Of a stretch of DNA of 64,000 nt, positions 1-10,768 are shown piece after piece. The notes beneath the pieces were generated by a model. That model saw only the letters and a program-made list of their open reading frames with translations. It was not told where the DNA came from and made no database searches. Source of the DNA: Bacteroidia bacterium. GTDB lineage: Bacteria; Bacteroidota; Bacteroidia; B-17B0; Aurantibacillaceae. Made by a program: the position numbers and the translations under genes. Position 1 is the first letter of the stretch, and every line of letters begins with the position of its first letter. The stretch is taken from contig BPGX01000002.1 of assembly GCA_026003255.1 (NCBI GenBank), positions 186,001-250,000 on the forward strand, in the 5' to 3' direction.

Positions 1-1022
1 TGAAAGATGGAAGTTTTATCAAATTGCGCACTAAAGAAGAAGACACAGCGATTGTAAAAGCAACTAAAGCAGAATTAGGTGTTCCTTATTCACATCAATC
101 AAACGAAACATTTGGTATGCAGTTTTATTTTGGTCCGAATCATTACAATACTTTGAAGAAATATGAAGATTGGGAATTAGAAAAAATTATTCCTACGGGC
201 TGGTGGGTGTTTCGTTATATCAATACCGGTTTAGTAATTCCGATTTTTAACTGGTTGAAAGGGACATTGAATTTTGGCATTATTTTGATTATTCTGAATA
301 TCATTATCAAAATTATCCTTTTTCCTATTTTTTACAAGAATTATATGAGTGGTGCAAAGATGCGTGCTTTGAAGCCAGAGTTAGATAAAATTAATGAAAA
401 GTATGGACCGAATGGCGACCCGGTGAAGAAGCAACAGGAGATAATGGCCTTGTATCAGCGGGCAAAAGCCAATCCAATGATGGGTTGTTTGTTATTATTG
501 ATTCAATTTCCACTATTAATTGCATTATTTAATTTTGTTCCGGCGGCGATTGAATTGCGTCAGGAAGCGTTTTTATGGGCAGATGATTTGTCTACTTATG
601 ACAGTATCTGGGATTTTGGGAAAATTCCAATTATCTATTCCATTTACGGAGATCATGTTTCTTTGTTTGCTTTGCTAATGTTTATCTCAACAATACTTTA
701 TACTTGGATGAATAGTGAAATGCTTTCACCACAGCAAAATCAACAGGTTCCGGGTATGAAGTTTATGATGTATTTTATGCCGGTAATTTTTCTGGCCGTG
801 ATGAATAATTATTCAGCAGGATTAAGTTGGTATTATTTTACAGCCAACATCTTGACATTTGGACAAACCTATTTGTTACGATATATTATTAAAGATGAAA
901 AAGTGAGAGCCGAGATAGAAGCTAACCTTAAAAAACCTGTAAAAGTAAGTGGATTTCAAAAGCGTTTGCAAGAGATGATGAAACAACAACAACAGATGCA
1001 AAACGTTAAGAAAAAAAGATAA
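1..1022 (+). CDS. yidC: Membrane protein insertase YidC/Oxa1, C-terminal part (5' end outside the window)
   Basis: Frame stays open upstream of the listed TTG (KDGSFIKLRTKEED...); YidC/Oxa1-type hydrophobic core (MRALKPELDKINEKYG, NPMMGCLLLLIQFPLLIALF) and basic C-terminus. Confidence 0.93.
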   Translation, partial: KDGSFIKLRTKEEDTAIVKATKAELGVPYSHQSNETFGMQFYFGPNHYNTLKKYEDWELEKIIPTGWWVFRYINTGLVIPIFNWLKGTLNFGIILIILNIIIKIILFPIFYKNYMSGAKMRALKPELDKINEKYGPNGDPVKKQQEIMALYQRAKANPMMGCLLLLIQFPLLIALFNFVPAAIELRQEAFLWADDLSTYDSIWDFGKIPIIYSIYGDHVSLFALLMFISTILYTWMNSEMLSPQQNQQVPGMKFMMYFMPVIFLAVMNNYSAGLSWYYFTANILTFGQTYLLRYIIKDEKVRAEIEANLKKPVKVSGFQKRLQEMMKQQQQMQNVKKKR

Positions 1023-1242
1023 TGGATTGTTTTAATTTTTATTGTAATTTTTTTTGAATAATCTTAAATACAATAGAACTCAGATACCACAGATTGAAAA
1101 CAGATTCCCACAGGTTATTTTTTACAAGATTTTTATTCGTTGGCGTATTATTTGAAATCTTGTGAATAATATGAATTCTAAAAATTTAATTTAGCATTTT
1201 CTCAATATGCCAGAGAATCAACCTGTTTAATAAATACAATGG

Positions 1243-3737
1243 TTATAGTTTGACAATTTTAAATGGTATTTTAATACCGTCAATAATAATACCTAATATG
1301 TATATACCACTCGTGTATTCTTCTAAATTTAAAGTTGCTTGAATTTGATCATTATTGTTAGTAACAATATTTTTTAAGAAAAATTTTCCCCCTAATAGAT
1401 TATACATCTCTATTTGATATTTTGAGTTAGAAGGGTTTTCAAAATTTATATTTAATAAATCAGAAGCCGGGTTAGGATATACTTTTATATTGTATTTCAG
1501 TTTTAAAAATTCTTCTATCCCTATGACCACACAGGAACCACTTGTTAATTGTATCATGTCGTAAAAACCACATTGTCCATAGATGTTTAAATCACTTGTT
1601 GAAACTTGATAATCACCTCCATCAACGTCAGATGTATATGGTTGTAATTTTCTTCGTAATGAGCCAGGAATGCTGAAGGGTTGATTCCCTAAAGTTCTGT
1701 AATACATTACAGCTGTACTGTCTATAACATGCATTAATCCTATGCCGTGACCGATTTCGTGATACATGACTTCTAAAAAGTCAACATTAAATGCAGGTAA
1801 GGTGTTGAATAAAGTATCATAGAAAAATTTATTAAGATACGACTTATTTATTCTAATATCAAAATCAACAAGCATTCTTGTAGGTGGTGATGGACAAATT
1901 ATATTTGCATTAACTCTAGTTTCTGCTATTATATTTGGATTTGAAAATTGGGATGGTTCTGCAACAAAAATATTACATATAGTATCCATTACGCCAAATC
2001 CCTGCAAAGCTGTATCTGTACCTAATTTAATATTAACTCCTGTTAAGCAAGTCCAATCTTTAATTGCTTTTTTTACACACATAACCATGTTGGGATTATT
2101 TCCAACACTTGTATCCAATCTAATAACATAACCTCCTGTCAGAGCATTGCTCTTGTATAGGTTGGCTTTTAATTTTTGAATAGTAGGAAGTCCTGATTTT
2201 ACAATAGTGTTGTAAATGGAGAAATAAACGGAAAACGACTTTGAGGCAAGATTTAAGTTACTTATAACACTATCACCTGAATTAGTAATTACAATAAAAT
2301 TGCCGCTGCCTGGCGTATTGGTTAAAGAAGGGTTGATAGTATCAATAGTTGAAGGCATTCTTATTTGTATCATAGTATCATTCCAAGATAAATAATCTAT
2401 GTTATCAAGTTTATTTAAATATGGAAAACCTAATTTGTCTGCATTTCTAAATTTTACTTGTCCGCTTCCCCTTGTTGCACCAAAATTATTTCCTTTTATG
2501 GTAAGTATTTCGTTTAAACCTCCATTTATAGGCGAGTTAAAATCTTTTATTGTAGGTGGACAAACGGATATACTATTTGTTAAATAGCCGTTATAGGTTA
2601 AACTATTATACGAGTTTAGTGTTGTGCCTGTTGAAGATGTAGTATAAAAACAGCTATTAATGGCTGTAACAGAATTGGTAAGAGTAACGTTGACATTACC
2701 ACAATTAACTATTCCCATTTTCACATGAGCCAGTAATTGATAAGAAGTAGTTATTTGAGTTCGTACCGGAGTACCTGGAAAATTTGAACTTATAGCAAAA
2801 GCAAAAACATTTGAGGAATTATCAATCATATAGGCATTAGCAGGTAAATAATTTGAAGGATTACTAAAATTCGGTCCATTTGTTACTGTAACATTAGAAG
2901 CAGCAACTACGCTTGAACCAAAAACTGTAGAATTATAGGTAAGCCAAACAGGAACATTGTCAAGATAAGTAGAATTATTGTCTGCTTTGATGTTTACATC
3001 AAACTCAAAAATTGAACCCGAAATTACAGGATTGGTTACCTCAAGAAATAGATCATTGACATAAGTTTTGTTGAGGGAGTTTTTAGAAACTAATTGAATT
3101 TTAGCTTCAATAATTGTATTAAAATTTTTGTATCTTTCAGTATACGGAATATCTATTTGCTTATCTTTTTTTGTTTCTTTTACACTTATGTTTTTTTTTT
3201 AATGATAAATTTATTTCCCGTAATACTAGAAATATCCCTGTATAAATCCTCTAATTTTACATATGGTTGTGGTTCGTATGGAGGAATACAATTGTAACTT
3301 AATTTTTCAGGGTTGGATATATCTATCATCAATTTTATCCTATGATTGTTTCTTTCGTTCTTTGGATATAGAAAAATCAATGCATTAGTAGTTTCAACAA
3401 TACCATTTCCATGAGCACTCAAACCAACATATTCTATTCCTGTTTGTGGGTCAAAATATCTTCCCCCATCTACCTCTATTTTTATTATACTATCCGCAGG
3501 CATTTTCCCTTTAATCATTCTTGTCACCTTAAAGGACATCAAAGTAAATAATTGTCTTTTATCTAAAAATGAAACATTTTTATTAGTATAATACCCTTCA
3601 AAAACATAATCAGATTGATTTATATGTTCTTGCAACCAGTTATAAGAGTTGTAATAATTTTCTGTTTGAGCTGCCCCTTTTAATACAATTAAAAATAAAC
3701 CAACTAAGATCAAATATAAAAAGATTCTCAAGTTCAT
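1243..3737 (-). CDS. Secreted matrixin-like metalloprotease with IPT/TIG-like domain and T9SS C-terminal sorting domain, split by a frameshift at an A10 tract
   Basis: ORF 3186-3737 has a signal peptide and ends ...IIKKKT*. The other frame is open from 3198 to 1243 with no ATG until 2829. HEIGHGIGLMH zinc motif; C-terminal KVYPNPASDLLNINF...GIYILGI sorting domain. Confidence 0.75.
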
Positions 3738-4112
3738 ATTTATTTTTTAAACGTTAATTATTTTTCAAAAAAAATATTCTTTTGCAAATTTAATAAAAAT
3801 TTATTTATATTAACAATTTACAGAGGCAGAAATGTTTTTACATCCTACGTTTTTTTCTTAATTTATTATTAATGATTTTGAATTAAGGAAAAATGGATAA
3901 TTCAAAATATAGTGAATAAAAGGAATTAGTATTAAAAATTAAATGAAGAAAATCCTTAAAACAGATGATTTTTTTGTAAGTGACTCTTAGCGTCTTTCAA
4001 GTTGCATTTGGATTTTTATTCATTTATTTTTTCTTTTTTAAATGTAATAGTTAGATGAGATAAATTTGAAAAATTTCATGTAGATTTGATGTTTTGATAT
4101 AATGCGATTAAC

Positions 4113-4120
4113 TAACTTTG
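4113..4120 (+). promoter_or_regulatory. Bacteroidota-type -7 box (TAnnTTTG)
   Basis: TAACTTTGC about 23 bp upstream of the 4143 start codon. Confidence 0.5.
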
Positions 4121-4142
4121 CATGGAATAATAATTTAAGTGA

Positions 4143-5003
4143 ATGTCTGAAAAATACATTGATGTTGAGAAGGTATTAAAAGAAAAAGTGCCTAAGTTTT
4201 ACAAAGTTATTCCACGTTTTTTAGTTTCATGGGTAAAAAAAGTTTTGCACGAAGAGGACATTAATTATGCAATGTCTTCTTTTGGTCATCTAAGAGATTT
4301 AAAATTTAATGATAGTGTTTTGAAGTTTCTTGACGCAAAAGTTATTTCACACGGCGTGGATAATATTCCTGAATCAGGTAGTGTTATTATAGCATCCAAT
4401 CATCCATTAGGGGGATTAGACGGGATGGCTTTGATTAAAGCAGTGAGTGAGAAAAGAAAAGATATTAAGTTTATCGTCAATGATGTTTTATTAAAATTAG
4501 AAAATTATTCTGGTATTTTTGTAGGTGTGAATAAGTTAGGTAGTACACCAAAATCATCGCTTCTGGAAGTAGAGAAAGTATTTGCATCGGATAATGCCAT
4601 TTTATTTTTTCCTGCTGGCTTAGTTTCCAGAAAGCAGAAGATTAATGGCAAATGGCAAATTCAGGATTTGATGTGGAATAAAACGTTTGTTCAAAAAGCG
4701 GTGCAGTATTCAAAGCCCATTATTCCCACATTTATTGAAGGAAAAAATTCTAATTTCTTTTACAATCTGGCGTATTGGAGAAAAAAACTTGGAATTAAGG
4801 GAAATATCGAAATGCTTTTTTTACCGGATGAAATGTTTAAACAAAAACATCAAACCATTCCAATTTATTTTGGTAAACCTATTCGCCCTGAAATTTTAGA
4901 TAAATCAAAAAATTTTAATGAATGGGCAAATGTGATTAAAAATTATGTTTACTCTGGAAGTATTCAGAAGAATATAAGTTTTGAAGAATATCTAAAAAAA
5001 TAA
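4143..5003 (+). CDS. 1-acyl-sn-glycerol-3-phosphate acyltransferase (PlsC-like) family protein
   Basis: SNHPLGGLDGMALI (NHx4D-like) and FFPAGLVSR motifs. Confidence 0.75.
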   Translation: MSEKYIDVEKVLKEKVPKFYKVIPRFLVSWVKKVLHEEDINYAMSSFGHLRDLKFNDSVLKFLDAKVISHGVDNIPESGSVIIASNHPLGGLDGMALIKAVSEKRKDIKFIVNDVLLKLENYSGIFVGVNKLGSTPKSSLLEVEKVFASDNAILFFPAGLVSRKQKINGKWQIQDLMWNKTFVQKAVQYSKPIIPTFIEGKNSNFFYNLAYWRKKLGIKGNIEMLFLPDEMFKQKHQTIPIYFGKPIRPEILDKSKNFNEWANVIKNYVYSGSIQKNISFEEYLKK

Positions 5004-5034
5004 TTCAGAGGTGTTGAATTCGTAAATCAATGCC

Positions 5035-5664
5035 ATGACAAGAGAACAATTAATTGAAAGAAATAAGCAAGTTTTAAGAAAATACATTCCAGAAAAAGCG
5101 ATTGAAAGAATAAGTGAAATGATATTGGAATATGATTTTAAATTAATAATAAAGGGCGATAGACGAAGTAAATGGGGAGATTTTAGGGCATCTTATGGTG
5201 ATAGAAATTATTCAACCATTACAATCAATAAGAGTTTGAATCCATATAGTTTTTTGATTACTTTGGTTCATGAGATTGCACATTGCAAGACCTATAGAGA
5301 GTTTGGAAATAAGGTAGATGCGCATGGAAGAGAGTGGAAAAAAAATTTTCAGATTTTAATGCAGCATTTTTTAAACACAGATGTATTTCCAATTGATGTA
5401 CTGTATGTTTTAAGAAAACATCTTCAAAATCCACTTGCTTCTGCAAATGCAGATGTTGAGTTATACAAAGTGCTGATGAATTATGATTCAAAAGAAAAGG
5501 TTGTATTATTAGAATACCTTTCAGATGGCCAGAAATTTATCTTTGAAGAAAATCTTTATCAAAGAATTGGATTGGTAAGAAAAAGAATTGAATGTGTGCA
5601 ACTTTCTACTAATAAAAAATATCTATTTTCACCAATTGTGGAAGTGGAACTTGTGGAGGAATGA
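5035..5664 (+). CDS. SprT-like domain protein (putative zinc metalloprotease)
   Basis: LVHEIAHCKTYREFGNKVDAHGREWK, a SprT-type HExxH...H pattern. Confidence 0.8.
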   Translation: MTREQLIERNKQVLRKYIPEKAIERISEMILEYDFKLIIKGDRRSKWGDFRASYGDRNYSTITINKSLNPYSFLITLVHEIAHCKTYREFGNKVDAHGREWKKNFQILMQHFLNTDVFPIDVLYVLRKHLQNPLASANADVELYKVLMNYDSKEKVVLLEYLSDGQKFIFEENLYQRIGLVRKRIECVQLSTNKKYLFSPIVEVELVEE

Positions 5665-5885
5665 ATTGGGGTTTCATTTTAGATTTTTATTTATTAGTGC
5701 TACATTTAAGAAGTTCCAGATATTAAATTTGTATTCTCCTATAAATCTTTCTTTGAACAAATCTAAATCAATAGAACACGGATACCACAGATTGAAACCG
5801 ATTTCCACAGATTATTTTTTTAGATTATTATTCGTTGATGTGTTATTGAAAAATTTCATGTAGATTTGCCTAAAAATAAAGTTTT

Positions 5886-6665
5886 ATGAAAAATCATGAA
5901 ATTGATTACAAAATTTATGGTGAGGAACTACAATGTGTAGAAATAATATTAGACCCCAATGAGACAGTAGTTGCGGAGCCGGGCAGTTTAATGTATATGG
6001 ATGATGGAATTAAAATGGAAACAATTTTTGGGGATGGTTCGCAACAATCTTTTTTAGGAAAATTATTTTCAGCAGGTAAAAGATTATTAACTGGTGAAAA
6101 TTTGTTTATTACGGCTTATACCAATCTTTCTTCGCAAAGAAAACAAGTTACTTTTGCTGCTCCCTATACAGGTAAAATTATACCAATAAATTTAATGCAA
6201 TACAATGAGAAAATCATTTGTCAGAAAGATAGTTTTTTGTGTGCCGCAAAAGGAGTGAGTATTGGTATTGAGTTTCAGAAAAAATTGGGTGCAGGATTAT
6301 TTGGTGGCGAAGGTTTTATCATGCAAAAGTTAGAAGGTGATGGCATGGCGTTTATGCATTCGGGTGGATATATTATTCATAAAAGTTTACAAGCGGGTGA
6401 ATTGATAAAAGTGGATACGGGTTGTATTGTAGCGTTCACCAGCAGTGTAGATTATGATATTCAATTTGTAGGAGGAATAAAGAATACATTGTTTGGTGGC
6501 GAAGGGGTATTTTTTGCAGTATTGAGAGGACCGGGTGAAGTATGGTTGCAATCCTTACCAATCAGTCGCTTAGCCGGACGCATACTGTCCTTTGCTACGA
6601 CCACATCCAGACGTGAAGAAGGAAGTATATTAGGTGGATTAGGGGATTTATTAGATGGGGATTGA
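5886..6665 (+). CDS. AIM24/TIGR00266 family protein
   Basis: EPGSLMYMDDGIKMET, GEGFIMQKLEGDGMAFMHSGG, VQFVGGIKNTLFGGEGVFFA-type motifs. Confidence 0.85.
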   Translation: MKNHEIDYKIYGEELQCVEIILDPNETVVAEPGSLMYMDDGIKMETIFGDGSQQSFLGKLFSAGKRLLTGENLFITAYTNLSSQRKQVTFAAPYTGKIIPINLMQYNEKIICQKDSFLCAAKGVSIGIEFQKKLGAGLFGGEGFIMQKLEGDGMAFMHSGGYIIHKSLQAGELIKVDTGCIVAFTSSVDYDIQFVGGIKNTLFGGEGVFFAVLRGPGEVWLQSLPISRLAGRILSFATTTSRREEGSILGGLGDLLDGD

Positions 6666-6715
6666 TTTTAATAACAGGGAACTATAAATTGATGACTTAT
6701 TAAGTTAATAATTAG

Positions 6716-7504
6716 ATGAAGTTTACAAATCATGTTTATTGCTACTTGATGTTTATTTGTTTGAGTTTATTTGCTTTAAAAGCTCAACAAAAATGTGATA
6801 TCAGAGATTATTACGATGATTTTATTGAAGTGAAAAGAATGAAATCCCAAAATCATTATTTTTTAATTAGTAATATTATTCCAATCCAACAAAATAATTG
6901 CGTTTCAGAATTTATAAATAATAATCAGAAATTTCTGAGCTATTTACTTACTAATTTTTCATCTACTGTAAATCGTAAGGATTTTTTAAGCATTTCGGAT
7001 AGTGTTCAATTAAAAAGATCTTTCATAGAACATTTAAAGAAGGATAGTATTTTTAATCCATTGATGCAAGAATTAAATGATAAGTCCATTTTGAAAATCA
7101 AGAAAAAAGATACTGTAACAATGAATGAAATTCTTAGTATAGCCGTTAAATTCTTTTCAATTCAGAATATCAATGAAGAAGGGTATTATTTAGGTAAAAT
7201 ATGTATTGACCCCAGATTTTTAATAAATACAGAACCTATTAGAAAACCGTTTATAGAAGCATTTTGTTTTTCCACTGTATTTAAATACCTTGATGATGAA
7301 AATATAAAACTTTATGATGAATTTATTAAAGCTATTAAGGAAATTTACACTATAAATCTTGGAAATAACAATTCTGAAAAATTATTGAGGGCACAAGGTG
7401 CTTTATACATACTGATGAAACAAAATGAAAAATTGAAAAAATCAGTGAAGAAAGAGTATGAGTTACAAAAAGATTATTTGCCTTTTATTTTAGTATCAAA
7501 ATAA
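6716..7504 (+). CDS. Hypothetical secreted protein
   Basis: Full-length ORF with N-terminal hydrophobic signal. Confidence 0.6.
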   Translation: MKFTNHVYCYLMFICLSLFALKAQQKCDIRDYYDDFIEVKRMKSQNHYFLISNIIPIQQNNCVSEFINNNQKFLSYLLTNFSSTVNRKDFLSISDSVQLKRSFIEHLKKDSIFNPLMQELNDKSILKIKKKDTVTMNEILSIAVKFFSIQNINEEGYYLGKICIDPRFLINTEPIRKPFIEAFCFSTVFKYLDDENIKLYDEFIKAIKEIYTINLGNNNSEKLLRAQGALYILMKQNEKLKKSVKKEYELQKDYLPFILVSK

Positions 7505-7544
7505 TTTGATGTTTTATTCAAAGAATTTAATGTACATTTGTATT

Positions 7545-8324
7545 ATGAAAGTGTTTCTTCAAAAGATAAACAAAAAATGTTTTTTTGTTTTTTTATTTTA
7601 TATCTTTGATTTTGCGATTCTTTTCTCTCAAATAAAAATTACAAAAGCAGAAGATTTTGAAGAAGGACTTGTTCTGGAATTTCAAGAATGCAAGCCAGAC
7701 AGTGTGTTTCCTGGTCCTTCTGGTAAAAATCAAATATGGGATTTTTCTAATTTGAAACCTACTTCAAATAAAATTACTCAAAAAATCATGTCCATCAAAT
7801 CTACCAGTTATGATGATTATTTTCCCGATGCTCAACTGGCAGAAGTAAATTCCGACGGAACGTTTGTCTTTTTTAGGAAAACAAAATCAGAAAATTATCT
7901 CGTGGGTTTTGCAGATGAAAGACAGGAAATGACAATGAAATATGTAGATAATATGATTTTCATGAAACGTCCTATTCAATTTGGTGATAGTATTTCCGAT
8001 ACATTCAGAAGAGAATATTCCACGAGTTATTTTGAATTCAAAGGAAATGGTACAGTCACAATTGTTGCTGATGGATATGGAAAGTTAATTTTACCCAATA
8101 AAACTTATGATAAAGTATTAAGAGTGAAAATTGTTCAAGAAAGCTTAGATACACTTGATCAATACAAAACAAAAAATAAAACTACCAATATTACTTATTT
8201 GTGGTTTAATAATGAAAACAAATCTACTTTATTAAAAATAAACGAACTCACAACGCCCTTTTTTACAAATAAAACAGTTCTATACTTATTAAGCGAAACA
8301 AACGAAAAGAAGAAGAAAAATTAG
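7545..8324 (+). CDS. Hypothetical secreted protein
   Basis: ORF with signal sequence; the listed start at 7506 could instead be ATG 7545 (MKVFLQK...). Confidence 0.55.
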   Translation: MKVFLQKINKKCFFVFLFYIFDFAILFSQIKITKAEDFEEGLVLEFQECKPDSVFPGPSGKNQIWDFSNLKPTSNKITQKIMSIKSTSYDDYFPDAQLAEVNSDGTFVFFRKTKSENYLVGFADERQEMTMKYVDNMIFMKRPIQFGDSISDTFRREYSTSYFEFKGNGTVTIVADGYGKLILPNKTYDKVLRVKIVQESLDTLDQYKTKNKTTNITYLWFNNENKSTLLKINELTTPFFTNKTVLYLLSETNEKKKKN

Positions 8325-8335
8325 TTTCTCAATTG

Positions 8336-9100
8336 TTACTTTTTTCTACACAAATAAATTTTCTCTCCTTTTGGTAATCGGTAATAATCTATTTCTTCAT
8401 CTGAAAATTCTTTAGTGTAATCGTATTCTTCTACTATAAATCCAACACTTCTTAATCTATCCGGATAATCCAATCCATATAATCGCACGTGATCTTTTTG
8501 CCAGAAGTGTTTTTCGCGTTCTTCTGGTGATGTAATGCTTTTATCTTCGTAAGTTTTTTCTCTGCTGGTATCCTGCGGTACCTGAAAAATGCCCCAGCCA
8601 CCGGGTTTCATCATTCTGTACAATTCTTTCATACATTGAATATCATCATCCACATGTTCTAACACATGATTCGCCAAAATCACATCAAAAGTATTATCTG
8701 GTAATGGTGAATGATGTAAATCAAAATGTAAGTCCGCAATAGGCGATTCAATATCAGCTGTGAGATATTCCAGATTTGGCATTTTTATGAAAATGGGCAA
8801 AAAACATTGCTCTGGTGCGATGTGTAATACTTTTAATTTATCAGTAAAAAAATTGGTTTTATTTTTCAAGAATAACCATAACAAACGATGTCGTTCAAGA
8901 GAAAGCGTTCCGGGAGAAAGCACGTTGTCCCTTTTACTTTTTTCGGAATAACCATAAGGTAAAAATTTGCGGTAAGTTTTTCCATTGATGGGATCTTTGT
9001 ATCTTTTTCCGTAAAATAATAGAGGAGCAAAAAATTTTACCAGATAACTAAGACGAATTAAAATAGGTCTTGGAATTTTTTTTAGCAAATAATGAAACAT
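8336..9100 (-). CDS. SAM-dependent methyltransferase (class I)
   Basis: VLHIAPEQ..., FDVILANHVLEHVDDDIQCMKELYRMMKPGGWGIFQVP. Confidence 0.85.
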   Translation of the reverse strand: MFHYLLKKIPRPILIRLSYLVKFFAPLLFYGKRYKDPINGKTYRKFLPYGYSEKSKRDNVLSPGTLSLERHRLLWLFLKNKTNFFTDKLKVLHIAPEQCFLPIFIKMPNLEYLTADIESPIADLHFDLHHSPLPDNTFDVILANHVLEHVDDDIQCMKELYRMMKPGGWGIFQVPQDTSREKTYEDKSITSPEEREKHFWQKDHVRLYGLDYPDRLRSVGFIVEEYDYTKEFSDEEIDYYRLPKGEKIYLCRKK

Positions 9101-9163
9101 AATAATTTACACACGGCTGCAATAAAAAGAAATTTATGAATACTTATGTACACGAAAAATAAA

Positions 9164-10630
9164 TTATTCTATAATTATTTTTTGTAAGTAAAAGGATCCA
9201 GTATTTTCATCTTTTGCATTGACGAAATAAACGCCTTTTTGAAGATTGGAAGTGTTGACGCTGAATATATTATCTTGTATTTCAGAAAACATTACATTCT
9301 GATCAACTTTTCTTCCCATTATATCTGTGATGTAAAAGTGAATGTTTCTAGATGATGTATTTAGAAGTAGATAAAATTGTCCTTTATTTGGATTGGGAAA
9401 AATGGTTAAGATATGAGCTTCCGGGTCATTTTGTAGGACGTAGGTTGGTGAAGGTTGTTTATAAATGTACATCGCATAATTTTCATAATTTTCATTTGCT
9501 CCTTGTTTGTATTGAACAATTTTTTGTGTAATCATGTTACCGTAGTACGCGTTTCTGGTAAGAATTTCTTTTCGCCCCCAATCCCAAATCCAATTACCAA
9601 TTGTTCCGTCCCAGATGTAATCTTTTTCTTCTATGTTTTCATCATCAATAGGATCATAGTAATACTCGTATTTTTCAGAATTTAAATAAACACCGGAGGC
9701 ATATCTTTGTTGAAAAATAAATGTTGAAGGCAAATTATTACAAAGATCTTCAATATCATTGCTAATCCATTTATACCATGTTGTCAATATCTTTCCCAAA
9801 GTATCCCATTTATTGGTGTTATAATTCCATTCCATTTCAATAGCTTCTTTTATTTTACCATTTGAATCATAAAAATAAGATTCTTTGGTTTTGTAGGTAA
9901 TAACATTATTGTTATCAAACTCTTCATAAATAATTGAGGTATATTTTTGTTGAGAATTGTAGTATACGGATATTTGATAATCTAGCTTTAATGTATCATA
10001 ACAATTAAATCGACGATATACTTTTTCTGAAACTAATTTATTGTAAATGTTGTAATTTCTCACATACTTTGTTACAACACAGAAAGTTTGAGTAGAATAA
10101 TCATAATTTTGATCCTCAATTACACTTGGTTTATTTGATGATGTATAATAAAAAGTATCTCTATTTGCTGGAATCCATTCATTTGTCCAATGGTTGAAAT
10201 TATGAAGAGCAACACATTGCTTCCTACCCAAGTTATCATATCTGTAAATAACTCTGTAATTTGGCAAAGAATCTGAATAAATTTTTTCTTCTAATAATTT
10301 TCCGGTGTTTGGAGAAGTTGTATAGTATAAATAGGTAGAAGAATCCTGATAATACCAAGCAGGATTGATAAACCTGTCCCATTCATAATGTACACTCGTC
10401 AAGGGTAGATATTGCAACGCTTGATCTTCGTATATTTTCTTGTCATTAGATTGAACATACAATGTTCGAACGGAAGGTATTGGTGCTCTTATTCTATATC
10501 TTGAATCAATTACTTGATTGCCTAAAAAACTTATGTGAGGATTAAACCTTCTACTTTCAAACACCTCTTCTTGTGAATAAATTATTTGCCATAATAAAAC
10601 TCCAACTATTACTAATAATTTTGTTTTCAT
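9164..10630 (-). CDS. Hypothetical secreted protein with T9SS C-terminal sorting domain
   Basis: Signal peptide from MKTKLLVIVG (10630); C-terminus FPNPNKGQFYLLLN...KGVYFVNAKDE. Confidence 0.8.
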   Translation of the reverse strand: MKTKLLVIVGVLLWQIIYSQEEVFESRRFNPHISFLGNQVIDSRYRIRAPIPSVRTLYVQSNDKKIYEDQALQYLPLTSVHYEWDRFINPAWYYQDSSTYLYYTTSPNTGKLLEEKIYSDSLPNYRVIYRYDNLGRKQCVALHNFNHWTNEWIPANRDTFYYTSSNKPSVIEDQNYDYSTQTFCVVTKYVRNYNIYNKLVSEKVYRRFNCYDTLKLDYQISVYYNSQQKYTSIIYEEFDNNNVITYKTKESYFYDSNGKIKEAIEMEWNYNTNKWDTLGKILTTWYKWISNDIEDLCNNLPSTFIFQQRYASGVYLNSEKYEYYYDPIDDENIEEKDYIWDGTIGNWIWDWGRKEILTRNAYYGNMITQKIVQYKQGANENYENYAMYIYKQPSPTYVLQNDPEAHILTIFPNPNKGQFYLLLNTSSRNIHFYITDIMGRKVDQNVMFSEIQDNIFSVNTSNLQKGVYFVNAKDENTGSFYLQKIIIE

Positions 10631-10768
10631 AGTGGTAAATTTTGATACAAAGATACAATTTTTTTTACAAATTAAAAACATTTTAAGTAACCTTACTCTT
10701 TTGCAAATAAATCTGCATATTCATTGTAGAAGCAAAAAATCTTACTTTTGCCCTTTGTTAATTCCACT

